Source of the DNA: CAYFYS01 sp965202905
GTDB lineage: Bacteria > Pseudomonadota > Alphaproteobacteria > MPNO01
DNA length: 64,000 nucleotides
Assembly (NCBI GenBank): GCA_965202905.1
Contig: OZ241868.1
Coordinates: 2,976,001-3,040,000 of the forward strand
Reading direction: 5' to 3'
Below are positions 43,457 to 52,386 of the stretch, one piece after another (positions within the stretch are counted from its first letter, which is position 1; each line of letters opens with the position of its first letter). The position numbers and the translations under genes were made by a program. The notes beneath the pieces were generated by a model. That model was not told the origin of the DNA. It saw nothing but the letters and a program-made list of their open reading frames with translations, and made no database searches.

Positions 43457-44524
43457 ATGGCCGTCAGGCGCAGCATCAATCGGATTGTGTTCCTGGGCGT
43501 CGTCCCGGCAGTGGCGCTGGTCGTCGGCGCGCACTACTGGGTCGCCGCCAGCCGCTATGTGACCACCGAGAACGCCTATGTGAAGTCCAACGTCATTCAG
43601 ATCAGTGCGGAGATCGACGGCCGGGTCAATCGGGTATTCGTTGCCGAGAACAGCTTCGTGAAGGCTGGCGACCCGATTTTCAGCATCGATCCGGAACCGT
43701 TCCGGGTGACCTTCGACCAAGCCGAAGCCAGGCTCGCGATGGTGCGCAACGGTATCAACGCGCTGCGCGCGTCCTACCGCGAAGCCCAGATGGCGTTGCG
43801 CGAGGCCAACCAGAACATTGCCTATCACGGCCGGGTCTTCAAACGGCTGAAATCGCTGGTCGGCCGCGGTCATGCCTCGCGCGCCTCGTTCGAAGAGGCC
43901 GAGCAGAACCTGTTGACCTCGCGCCAGCGCGCCAGTGCGGTGCGCCAGAAGAGCCTGCAGCTCCTTGCCAACCTGGGCGGCAGGGACGACACCGCGACCG
44001 AGAGCCATCCCGAGTTCGTCGAGGCGATGGCGGCGCGGGAAAGCGCCCAGATCGACCTGCGCCGGACCGTGGTCCATGCCCCGGTGGACGGCACGATCGG
44101 CCGGGTCCGCCTGCAATCCGGCGAATACGTCGAGGCGGGCGATGCGGTCCTGCCGCTGATCGAGACGACGCGGCCGTGGATCGAGGCCAACCTCAAGGAG
44201 ACCCGGCTCACCCATGTCCGGATCGGTCAGGAGGCGGAGGTCGTCGTCGATGCCTACCCCGACCTGACGTGGCGGGCCAAGGTCGCTTCGATCAGCCCCT
44301 CGACCGGGGCGGAGCTGTCGGTGCTGCCGCCGCAGAACGCGACCGGCAACTGGGTCAAGATCGTCCAGCGCGTGCCCGTCCGGCTGGAAGTCGACACCTC
44401 CGCCGGCCGGCCGTTCGCCATGCCGGCCGGCGTGACCGTGCGGGTCAGCATCGACACTGCGCGTGAGGTCTCGCTGTTCGACATGGTCGGCTCGGCGCTG
44501 GCCTTCAAGGCCGAAACCAAGTGA
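43457..44524 (+). CDS. HlyD/EmrA-type membrane fusion protein
   Basis: A 355-residue periplasmic adaptor with one N-terminal transmembrane helix (about residues 9-27). A split lipoyl domain is visible (NVIQISAEIDGRVNRVFVAEN, then VHAPVDGTIGRV), flanking a coiled coil (residues about 85-190). It is expected to partner a 14-TM drug exporter and an outer membrane channel. The GTG of the next exporter gene overlaps its stop. The exporter itself is broken, so this adaptor may lack its usual pump. Confidence 0.85.
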   Translation: MAVRRSINRIVFLGVVPAVALVVGAHYWVAASRYVTTENAYVKSNVIQISAEIDGRVNRVFVAENSFVKAGDPIFSIDPEPFRVTFDQAEARLAMVRNGINALRASYREAQMALREANQNIAYHGRVFKRLKSLVGRGHASRASFEEAEQNLLTSRQRASAVRQKSLQLLANLGGRDDTATESHPEFVEAMAARESAQIDLRRTVVHAPVDGTIGRVRLQSGEYVEAGDAVLPLIETTRPWIEANLKETRLTHVRIGQEAEVVVDAYPDLTWRAKVASISPSTGAELSVLPPQNATGNWVKIVQRVPVRLEVDTSAGRPFAMPAGVTVRVSIDTAREVSLFDMVGSALAFKAETK

Positions 44525-46045
44525 CAGCGCTGTCCGGCGCCGGTCGCGCCGGATCGGGTCTCGCGCGTTCGATGGTCACCGTGGCGGCCATGATGGCCAC
44601 GACCGTCGTCATCCTCGACATGACCATCGCCTCGATCGCGCTGCCTCACATGCAGGGCGGGCTGGGCGCGAACTCCGATCAGATCGCCTGGATGATGACC
44701 ACCTATTTCGCCTGCCAGTCGGTCTCCACCGCATGCACCGGCTGGATCGCCGAGCGGCTGGGGCGCAAGCGGACCTTCATCCTCTCGCTCGGCGGGTTCA
44801 TGTGCTTTTCCATGATGTCCGGCAGCGCTACCGCGCCTGCCAGGGCGCGCTCAGCGCCCCGGTGATTCCGATCTCCCAGGCGCTCATGCTCGGCAACCAT
44901 CCGCCCGACCGGCACGGCCATGCGCTCGCCGTGTGGGGAATCGGCGTGATGTTCGCCCCGGTCATGGGCCCGGTCACAGGCGGGTTCCTGACCGGGCACT
45001 ATGGCTGGCCGACGATCTTCTTCGTCGGCATCCCGTTCGCGCTGGTCGGGATGCTGATCTCGATCGTCTATATGGACGAGACCGACGCGGCGAGCACGCG
45101 GCGGTTCGACGTCTTAGGCTTCCTCGCGCTCGCCTGCGCGCTCGTCTCGTTTCAACTCATGCTCGACCGCGGCGAGGTCAAGGGCTGGTTCGAGTCGCCG
45201 GAAATCGTCATCGAGGCGACATTGGTGGCGCTTGGCCCGTATATCTTCGTGATCAATTCGATGACCACCGACAACCCGTTCGTCTCGCGCGCGATCCTGG
45301 CCGACCGTAACCTTGTGCCCGGCCTCCTGTTCCTGTTCCTGCTCGGGGTCTGCGTGCTGACGCTCAACGTGATCCTGCCGATGTTCTTGCAGCTTCTGCG
45401 CGGGCTGCCGGTGATGACCGCGGGCCTGGTGATGGCGCCGCGCGGAATGGGCACGATGATCTCGCTGCTGACCGCCGGATGGATGGTCCGCCGCATCGAC
45501 GGCCGGCTCGTCGCCGCGCTGGGTTTCGGCTGCGTTGCGACCTCGTCCTACAGCCTGTCGACCTTCTCGGCCAATGTCGAGCCGTGGGACGTCACCGTCG
45601 CGTGCTTCTTCAACGGGCTCGGGATCGGCTTCGTCTGGGCGCCGCTGACGGTGATCGCCTTCGAGACCCTGCCGCGGGACAGTTCCGTACCGAGGCGTCG
45701 ATCTTGACGAGCCTTGCCCGCAACTACGGCTCCGGCGTCGGGGTCTCGATCGTGGTGGCGATCCTCGTCCGCACTCGCTCAGTCTCCTGCGGAGAGCTGG
45801 CAGAGCGGATCCATCCGTTCAGCGAAGGCGTCCAGGCGCCCTGCCTGCCCCCGCAATGGAGCCTGCACTCCGAGGCTGGCCGGATGGCGCTCGACGGCGA
45901 GATCCTGCGCCAGGCCCAGGCGATCGGGTTCACCAACGATTTCTATGCGCTGTTCGTGGCGAGCCTCGTGACGATCCCGCTGCTCGCGCTGCTGCGCACC
46001 CGCGGGCCGGCCGGGGGTGCGGCCGGGGGTGCGGCCGGGAAATGA
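44521..46045 (+). pseudogene. EmrB-like DHA2 family MFS transporter, frameshifted twice
   Basis: Three frames cover the gene. The first (44521 to about 44820) ends in the FSMMSGSAT region of an early helix. The second resumes at YRACQGALSAPVIP and runs to about 45680. The third resumes at FRTEASILTSLARN and ends in a GGAAGGAAGK tail coded by 12-bp repeats. At the first junction several expected residues are also missing, so it looks like a real deletion. At the second, one base seems lost before agttccgt. The protein would be a 14-TM drug exporter. Assembly error remains possible at the second site. Confidence 0.72.
46009..46040. repeat. 12-bp tandem repeat at the exporter gene end
   Basis: Two perfect 12-bp units (ggccgggggtgc) at 46009 and 46021 are followed by a partial third. 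They encode the Gly/Ala tail of the exporter's last frame. Confidence 0.75.
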
Positions 46046-46824
46046 AGATCGCGAACCTGCCCAGGCTGCGCAGCCTGATAAAAAAGCTCTACGCGGCGCC
46101 GATCGCCTGGACCGAGCCCTATGTCGGCGCCACCGCGGGCCAGGAGGCGCTCGACTTCGTCGCCATGGCGGCCGGCATCAAGCCGGTCTACGTCACCGGG
46201 CGCGGGTTCGACGAGCCGGGATGGTGCGAGACGGTTGGCGCGGTCGCCCGGACCGGCGGGTTTCACACCGCCACGGGGCCGTACCTGCACGCGGCGCCGG
46301 CCGACGAGAGCCTGCCGGACTGGTTCACCGCGCCGACGCGGGAGCGCCTTGCCGCCGGCAGGGCTCTGTATGTGGTCAAGAGCCGGCGCGTCGCCGCCGA
46401 ACTCGCCCCGCTGGCCGACGGCGTACAGCCGGACATTGCCCGGGAAGCCCGTCTGCTGGGCTTTCCCGAATGCTGCGTCGCGGCCCACTACGCGACGGCA
46501 TCGGCGCTGGAGCGGCAGCGGTTCGACTCGATCGAACGCCGCGCCAATGGCGACGAGGCGGAAATGCGCCGGCTTGCCGCGACCGGCGAGCCGGTCCCGC
46601 CCGAGACCGACGAGGAGCGCGCGCGGCTGGCTGAGGCGCTGCAGGTGCGGCCGGCGCCCAATACCAGCCTGAACATGTGCGCGGCGTGCGCGGCGGACCT
46701 GCAGAGCCCGGGCTGGCGTCTGGCGGCGGACTACGCTGCGCTGTCACTCGCGCTGAGCGGCCGCCGCTCATCCGGCCGCTCCGGTTCCCGGCGAAATCGG
46801 GTTAAACCACAGAGATCGTTATAG
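46042..46824 (+). CDS. Conserved protein with Cys-Cys and CxxC motifs, function unknown
   Basis: A 260-residue protein whose ATG overlaps the exporter stop (ATGA). The body contains LLGFPECCVAAHYA, a Cys-Cys pair also seen in some uncharacterised families, and near the C terminus NMCAACAADL, a CxxC. These four Cys could bind a metal or cluster. The C-terminal 30 residues are Arg- and Ser-rich. The family is not recognised and no function is proposed. Confidence 0.6.
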   Translation: MKIANLPRLRSLIKKLYAAPIAWTEPYVGATAGQEALDFVAMAAGIKPVYVTGRGFDEPGWCETVGAVARTGGFHTATGPYLHAAPADESLPDWFTAPTRERLAAGRALYVVKSRRVAAELAPLADGVQPDIAREARLLGFPECCVAAHYATASALERQRFDSIERRANGDEAEMRRLAATGEPVPPETDEERARLAEALQVRPAPNTSLNMCAACAADLQSPGWRLAADYAALSLALSGRRSSGRSGSRRNRVKPQRSL

Positions 46825-46909
46825 AATCGAAATTTGCCGGCATGGTGGGTGGATCGAAGATCGCGCCGCCTGCCGGGCGGTCGGCCTGTTCTGCGCCCCG
46901 GCGCCGCGC

Positions 46910-47809
46910 TCAGATCAGGCCCGCGCGCTGCAGGACGCCATCGAGCCGGCGCTCGAGCTCCGCTGTGGCGGGGACCATCGGCAGCCGGTGCTCGTTCTCG
47001 GGAATGATGCCCAAGCGCTTCATCATGTACTTCATCGGGGTCGGGTTGGTGTCGTAGAAAACCGCCTGGTTGATCTCGAACAGCTCGTAATGCAGCGCCC
47101 GGGCTTTCGTCAGATCGCCCGACCAGACGGCCTCGCACAGCGCCGCGAGCCGCGCCGGCCGGAGGTTGCCGACCGCGTTCATCAGCCCGCAGGCGCCGAC
47201 CGCCATCATCGGATAGCTGAGGTCCTCGAGCCCGACGAAGATCCTGAGGTCCATGCCCAGCCGGTCGAGACACTGGCTGACGAAGCCGAGATCGTCCACG
47301 GCATGTTTCATGCCGACGAAGGTCGGCGATTTCCCGGCGATCTCGCACAGGGTCTCCAGGGTCACCGAGACCGCGGCGCGGCCGGGGATGTGGTAGATCA
47401 TCCACGGCAGATCGGTTTCCTTGGCGAGTTCCAGGTAATAGGCGACCAGCCCGCGCTGCGGCGGCCGGATGTAGTAGGGCGTGACGATCAGGAGCGCGTC
47501 CGCGCCGGCCTCGGCGGCATGCCGCGTCAGCGCTCCTGTCTCGGCCAGGGATTGCGAGCCGGTCGCGGCGACGATCGGAACCCGCCCGGCCGCGGTCTCG
47601 ACCGCGACGTCGACCGCCCGGTTGCGCTCCTCCACCGTCAGGGTCGAGGGCTCGGACGTGGTGCCGTTAACCAGGATACCGTGCGAGCCGTTCTCGATCT
47701 GGAAGTCGACCATGCGCGCGTAGGCCGCGTCGTCGACCTCACCCTGGCGGAACGGCGTGATCAGCGGCGGAACCGAGCCGCGCAGGAAATCCTTCGGCAG
47801 GTCCATCAT
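46910..47809 (-). CDS. Dihydrodipicolinate synthase/N-acetylneuraminate lyase family aldolase
   Basis: A 299-residue class I aldolase. The Schiff-base Lys is in FVGMKHAVDD, the Tyr in TPYYIRPPQ, and GTTSEPSTL is the carboxylate-binding loop. Two adjacent ATGs (47809 and 47806) could start it, eight bases after the stop of the bicupin gene. The operon also has a ureidoglycine aminotransferase, so it is more likely catabolic than a lysine pathway DapA. The substrate is open. Confidence 0.82.
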   Translation of the reverse strand: MMDLPKDFLRGSVPPLITPFRQGEVDDAAYARMVDFQIENGSHGILVNGTTSEPSTLTVEERNRAVDVAVETAAGRVPIVAATGSQSLAETGALTRHAAEAGADALLIVTPYYIRPPQRGLVAYYLELAKETDLPWMIYHIPGRAAVSVTLETLCEIAGKSPTFVGMKHAVDDLGFVSQCLDRLGMDLRIFVGLEDLSYPMMAVGACGLMNAVGNLRPARLAALCEAVWSGDLTKARALHYELFEINQAVFYDTNPTPMKYMMKRLGIIPENEHRLPMVPATAELERRLDGVLQRAGLI

Positions 47810-47816
47810 GGCCGGA

Positions 47817-48956
47817 TCATTCGCCCAGCGCGCTCTTGACCTGCTCCGCGTTCGTCTCGAAGCCGACATCGGCGCCCAGCACCGACCACGGGTGCTTGAG
47901 GTCCTCCTGCCACAGGAGAGACTCCATGACGATGTTGAGCGGCTGGTCCTGGATGGTGAGCTCGTAGACCTGCTCGTCGTAGGAGGCATGGTTGTGGACC
48001 GCCCAGCCCGGAGCGGACAGCATCAGGTCGCCAGCCTTCCACTCATAGACCTTTCCTTCGACGGTCGAGCGGCCGCTGCCGGAGAAATAGTAGTTGATCG
48101 CCGCCGAGACATGGCGGTGCGGGCGGTCGACGATCTTGGCCGGCCGCACGGTCATGGTGGCGAAGAAGCTGGGGGTGGTGCCGTTGAACCGGCCGGTCAT
48201 CGGGTTGAACAACAGGTACAGCCGGCGCCCGCGATAGTCCTTGCCCAGCGCCTGCAACTTGTCGAGCTCGCGCTTGACGTCCCGCCACGGCCAGTGGAGG
48301 GCTTTCGATTCGACGGCCGCGGGATTTATCAGCGTCTCGTAAGGCATCAGCCAAGCGCCGTCCCCGGTGAGCTGAAAAGTGCCGTAGGGGTTCACGTCGC
48401 GCTTGTCCGGCCCGGCCTCCGCGTCCGAAGCGGCCGCCGCATCGCCGGCGCCGACCGCGCCGATCAGCGGCGGCGGCTCCTCGTCGACGATATGGACGTT
48501 CAGTTTCTCGAGCAGCGGCGCGTTGGAGTAGCTCAGCCGGACCTGAACCTCGTTGCCGTCGTTGACGTGCCAGTAGGTCGCCATCGAGGGGAAGTTCCAG
48601 ACATCGTACCGGGCGAAGTCGAAGCGCTTGCCGTTAACGATCGAATGGCCGCTGCCGCCGATGCAGAAATTCACCTGGGTCGAGTTGTGGCGGATCGGCG
48701 CGGACTGCTCGCCCGGGCGCAGGACTTCCAAGGTCACCCGAATACCCGGCTGCAGGCCGGGGCCGACGCCGAGCTTCCGCCAGTCGGGGTGGGCGACGAT
48801 CGAATGCCGCCGGCCGTTGTCCGGCCGGTCGAGATCGGCCAGCCGGGCGACCTCTTCGTCGATGTCCTCCTTGGGAATGACCACCGGCTCCCACAGGTCC
48901 AGCCTGGGTGATTTGAAGCCGGTCCGGTCGATGAAGACCGCTTTCTTCTGCGCCAT
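47817..48956 (-). CDS. Bicupin protein (gentisate dioxygenase-like)
   Basis: A 379-residue protein with two cupin domains. The first is around IRHNSTQVNFCIGGSGHSIV and the second around DRPHRHVSAAINYYFSGSG, each followed by a metal-His pattern (YWHVND; VHNHASY). The layout is like gentisate 1,2-dioxygenase but diverges from known enzymes. It is larger than ureidoglycine aminohydrolase (AllE, about 260 residues), another bicupin of ureide pathways. Its place between the aldolase and the aminotransferase suggests a role in the same pathway. Confidence 0.75.
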   Translation of the reverse strand: MAQKKAVFIDRTGFKSPRLDLWEPVVIPKEDIDEEVARLADLDRPDNGRRHSIVAHPDWRKLGVGPGLQPGIRVTLEVLRPGEQSAPIRHNSTQVNFCIGGSGHSIVNGKRFDFARYDVWNFPSMATYWHVNDGNEVQVRLSYSNAPLLEKLNVHIVDEEPPPLIGAVGAGDAAAASDAEAGPDKRDVNPYGTFQLTGDGAWLMPYETLINPAAVESKALHWPWRDVKRELDKLQALGKDYRGRRLYLLFNPMTGRFNGTTPSFFATMTVRPAKIVDRPHRHVSAAINYYFSGSGRSTVEGKVYEWKAGDLMLSAPGWAVHNHASYDEQVYELTIQDQPLNIVMESLLWQEDLKHPWSVLGADVGFETNAEQVKSALGE

Positions 48957-49085
48957 CGAGTGGCTCCCCTCTGTGTGCCCGACCCCCGGGGGGCGGCCGA
49001 AACCGCTTTCGCCTACCCTGCCATCGAAGCGTCGTTGCGGCGCTTTCCGGATCGCGGCCGAGGCTACAGGCCAGGCCGTCCGAGG

Positions 49086-50339
49086 TCAATCTGGGCCGGA
49101 CGCCGCGGCCCGCCAGACCGCCAGCGCCGCATCCACGCCGGCGCCGGCAGGGCTTACGAAGCCCTGCCGGCGCAGCGTCGCCTCGAAGGCCGCCAAGGTC
49201 GTCAACACCGCATCCTTGCGGCAATTATAGGCCATCACGCCGATGCGCCAGATCCTGCCGCGCAGCGGCCCGAAGGACGTGCCGATTTCGATGCTGAAAT
49301 CCTCCAGCATGTCCTTGATCGCCCGGTCGCCGTCGACGCCGTCGGGGATGAGGACGCCGGTGACGTTGGGCATCTTGTGGGAGATGTCGCCGAAGATGGA
49401 CAACCCCATCGCCCGGATGCCGGCGACCAGCGAACGGCCGGCGAGCTCGTGGCGGGCGAACCGCGCCTCGAGCCCCTCGGCCAGCGCGATCCGGCAGCAT
49501 TCGCGCGCGGCATACAGCATGCTCGTCGCCTCGGTATGGTGGTTCAGCCGCATCTCCGACCAGTAGTCCATCAGCATCGACAGGTCGAAATAGTTCGAGC
49601 GGATCTGCGGGCCCTCGCCGGCGTCGAAGCCCTCCGGCCGGATGCCGCGCTCGATATGACGCCGCCGCCGGACCGCCTCGACAACCCGCTCGTTGAAGGT
49701 GATCGGGGCGGACCCGGGCGGCCCGGAAAGGCATTTCTGCAGCCCTGCCGAGGCGGCGTCGATCTGCCAGTCATCGACCGGGAAGGGCATCCCGCCGAGC
49801 GTCGCGGTCGCGTCGACGAACAGCAGCGCATCGTAGCGCCGGCAGAGCGGTCCGATCTCGTCCAGCGGCTGCGCCATGGTGGTCGAGGTGTCGCCGTGGA
49901 CCGCGGCGACGATCCTGGGGCGTCCGCGCTTGAGCGCGTCTTCGATCCGGTCGGGGCTGAAGACCGTACCCCATTCCGCCTCGATCGTGTGCACGTCCGC
50001 GCCCGCGCGCTCGGCGATCTCGCACAGGAGTTGGCCGAACCGGCCGGAGACCGGCACCAGCACCCGGTCGCCGGGCTCGACGATCGAAGTCAGGATGGCC
50101 TCGATCGCCGCGCGCGCCGTGCCGTCGACCAGCAGCGACCAGTGGTTTCCGGTCGCGAATACCTGGCGCAGCAGAACCATCATTTCGTTCATGTAGCTGG
50201 TGAACACCGGGTCGAACTGACCCAGCATCGGCATCGACATCGCGCGCAGGACCCGCGGGTCGACGTTGATCGGCCCAGGCCCCATCAGCAAGCGTGGCGG
50301 CGGGTCGAGATCCCCGTAGAGTTGCGGCATCGAGGTCAT
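49086..50339 (-). CDS. pucG: (S)-ureidoglycine-glyoxylate aminotransferase (PucG-like)
   Basis: A 417-residue PLP enzyme of the alanine-glyoxylate aminotransferase family. The Lys region AGLQKCLSGPPGSAPI matches the ureidoglycine-glyoxylate branch (QKCLSGP), not serine-glyoxylate or AGXT. LLMGPGPINVDPRV opens the fold. In the studied enzyme, transamination of ureidoglycine with glyoxylate yields oxalurate and glycine. It is divergent from the carbamate kinase gene, which could use a later product. Confidence 0.8.
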   Translation of the reverse strand: MTSMPQLYGDLDPPPRLLMGPGPINVDPRVLRAMSMPMLGQFDPVFTSYMNEMMVLLRQVFATGNHWSLLVDGTARAAIEAILTSIVEPGDRVLVPVSGRFGQLLCEIAERAGADVHTIEAEWGTVFSPDRIEDALKRGRPRIVAAVHGDTSTTMAQPLDEIGPLCRRYDALLFVDATATLGGMPFPVDDWQIDAASAGLQKCLSGPPGSAPITFNERVVEAVRRRRHIERGIRPEGFDAGEGPQIRSNYFDLSMLMDYWSEMRLNHHTEATSMLYAARECCRIALAEGLEARFARHELAGRSLVAGIRAMGLSIFGDISHKMPNVTGVLIPDGVDGDRAIKDMLEDFSIEIGTSFGPLRGRIWRIGVMAYNCRKDAVLTTLAAFEATLRRQGFVSPAGAGVDAALAVWRAAASGPD

Positions 50340-50480
50340 GCTTCCCGTTTTCCGATACCGGGCCGGCGCCGGCGGTAAGGCGAATCGCGACCGACCTAAA
50401 ACAATTCCGCGTCGTCAGGCAAGGCGCCGGTGGGGTACGCTTGCCGGGACGCGCGTTCAACCGCATTCGGGAGCGGGCTT

Positions 50481-51443
50481 TTGGCGCAGTTTCCCATACC
50501 CTGCCGGCTGTTGGTCGCCGTCGGCGGAAATGCGATCCATCCGGAGGGGATCTCCGGCACCGTCGAGCAGCAGGTTGGCTTTTCCGCCAGGGCGGCCCGG
50601 TCGCTGCTGCCGTTGATGCGGCTCGGGAGCGAGCTGGTGATCGCCCACGGCAATGGCCCGGTGGTCGGCAAGATCCTGATGCGGCAGGCGATCGCGAGGG
50701 ACCGGGTGGTGCCGATGCCGCTGGATGTCTGCGTGGCGCACAGCCAGGGCGGGATAGCCTATCTGCTGATGCAGGCGCTGGAGAACGCCCTGCGCGAGGT
50801 TGGCGATCCGCGTCGCGTAGTGTGCCTGCTGACCCAGGTCGAGGTCGATCCCGACGACCCGGCGTTTGCCCGGCCGAGCAAGCCGATCGGCTATTTCTAT
50901 GACGAGGACGAGGCGCGCGCCCTGTCGGCGGAGACCGGCTGGGCGATGCGCGAGGATGCCGGGCGCGGCTGGCGTCATGTCGTGCCCTCGCCGCGGCCCA
51001 GGCACATCGCCAACATGCCGCTGGTCCGCGACCTGTCGCGCGCCGGCGCGGTTGTGATTGCGGGAGGCGGCGGCGGAATCCCGGTACTGCGCGCGCAGAA
51101 CGGCATACGCAGAGGCATCGAGGCGGTCATCGACAAGGACCTGACCTCGGCGCTGATGGCAAGCGTCTTGGGCATCGACACCTTGATGATCCTGACCGGG
51201 GTCGGCCGTGTGGCGATCGGATTCGGCCAGCCGGGTGAGCGGGCGCTGGAGACGATCGGGATTGCCGAGGCGCGCCGGCACCTGGCGGACGGCCAGTTCC
51301 CGTCGGGCAGCATGGGGCCCAAGATCGAGGCGGCGATCGATTTTATCGAGCGCGGCGGAAAGCGCGCGGTCATCGGCCATCTCGACGAGGCGCTCGAGGC
51401 GCTGACCGGTGAGGCGGGAACCCACATCCTCGCCGATGTCTGA
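50481..51443 (+). CDS. arcC: Carbamate kinase
   Basis: A 320-residue amino-acid kinase fold enzyme: VAVGGNAI, then AHGNGPVVGKIL, AGGGGGIPV, VIDKDLTSALMA and SGSMGPKIEAAI are family hallmarks. It transfers phosphate from carbamoyl phosphate to ADP. The start is a TTG at 50481 preceded by GGGAGCGGG; no ATG nearby fits. It overlaps the DUF2877 gene. With the FdrA/DUF1116/DUF2877 genes it should draw ATP from carbamoyl phosphate, as AllK does for oxamate carbamoyltransferase in Escherichia coli. Confidence 0.87.
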   Translation: MAQFPIPCRLLVAVGGNAIHPEGISGTVEQQVGFSARAARSLLPLMRLGSELVIAHGNGPVVGKILMRQAIARDRVVPMPLDVCVAHSQGGIAYLLMQALENALREVGDPRRVVCLLTQVEVDPDDPAFARPSKPIGYFYDEDEARALSAETGWAMREDAGRGWRHVVPSPRPRHIANMPLVRDLSRAGAVVIAGGGGGIPVLRAQNGIRRGIEAVIDKDLTSALMASVLGIDTLMILTGVGRVAIGFGQPGERALETIGIAEARRHLADGQFPSGSMGPKIEAAIDFIERGGKRAVIGHLDEALEALTGEAGTHILADV

Positions 51444-52386
51444 GACGGCGAGCACGATCCGGGTCGCGCTGATCGGCCGCCATGCGGCGCGCTGCCTGGC
51501 GGCGCTGGCGACCCGCGTCGGCACGGTCTTCGCGGTCTTCGAGCGCAGCTTCTATCTGTGCGACGAAGCGACCGGCGCGCTCGCCTGCGTCGGCCCGACC
51601 CCGATCGGGGCGGGGCCCCTCAACGCGCTGGCCGACGATTGGCCCGCGCCGCGGCTTCGGGCCGGCGACCGCGTCACCCCGACCGCGACCGGGTGCCGGC
51701 CGGCCGGTGGGCCGGTCATCGAGGCCGGCATGGCAGAAATCTACGCACCGCCGGCCGCGCCGATCCTCGTGCGGTCCCACGCGCTCGACCGCCTCGCCGA
51801 CAAGGCCGCGCGGTTTGCGCGCGCGGACGGGTTCGCACCGCTGGTGGCGCGGATCGCGGATCGCTCATCGCCGTTGCTCGCGCGGGCCGCGCCCGGCATC
51901 GACGCGCTCGTCGCCTGGCTCGACGGCGCCGCGCACGGGGCGCCGCCCGAATCCGCCATCGACGGACTGCTCGGGCTCGGCCCGGGGCTGACGCCTTCGG
52001 GCGACGACTTCCTGGGCGGCATGATGATCGCCCTGCGGGCGACGGGCCGGCGCGCGGCGGCCGACCGCCTCGCCGAAGCCGCGATGGCGCGGGCCGACCG
52101 CGCCACCGGGCGGATCAGTCGGGCCCATCTCGCCGCGGCGGCTGAAGGCGAGGGGGCGGCGGCCCTGCACGAGGCGCTCGCCGCGCTCGGCCGCGCAGAC
52201 GAGGCCACCCTCGATACCGCGCTGGCGGCGCTCGACAGAATCGGTCACATCTCGGGCTGGGACGCCTTGGCGGGTGCGGTGGCGGCGCTGCGTGTCCGGC
52301 CGGACAGGAGCTGCGCCGCGAGCTCGGCCGCTTCGGCATTGGATGCGGCAACGAACACCCCGGCCTCGCGCAGGATCGCCACCTGA
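51436..52386 (+). CDS. DUF2877 protein (oxamate carbamoyltransferase subunit AllH-like)
   Basis: A 316-residue protein with the family motif LLGLGPGLTPSGDDFLGGMM near residue 180. ATG 51436 overlaps the arcC stop. Conserved similarity ends near ISGWDALAGAVAAL, about residue 280; the last 40 residues overlap the convergent FdrA gene by 142 bp and are probably a non-conserved tail. DUF2877, FdrA and DUF1116 together have been identified as an oxamate carbamoyltransferase in E. coli. Confidence 0.8.
   Translation: MSETASTIRVALIGRHAARCLAALATRVGTVFAVFERSFYLCDEATGALACVGPTPIGAGPLNALADDWPAPRLRAGDRVTPTATGCRPAGGPVIEAGMAEIYAPPAAPILVRSHALDRLADKAARFARADGFAPLVARIADRSSPLLARAAPGIDALVAWLDGAAHGAPPESAIDGLLGLGPGLTPSGDDFLGGMMIALRATGRRAAADRLAEAAMARADRATGRISRAHLAAAAEGEGAAALHEALAALGRADEATLDTALAALDRIGHISGWDALAGAVAALRVRPDRSCAASSAASALDAATNTPASRRIAT

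Noticed and set aside
46910..47809. Housekeeping dapA
   Set aside because: The fold fits, but the operon is catabolic and no lysine gene is near, so only the family is called.
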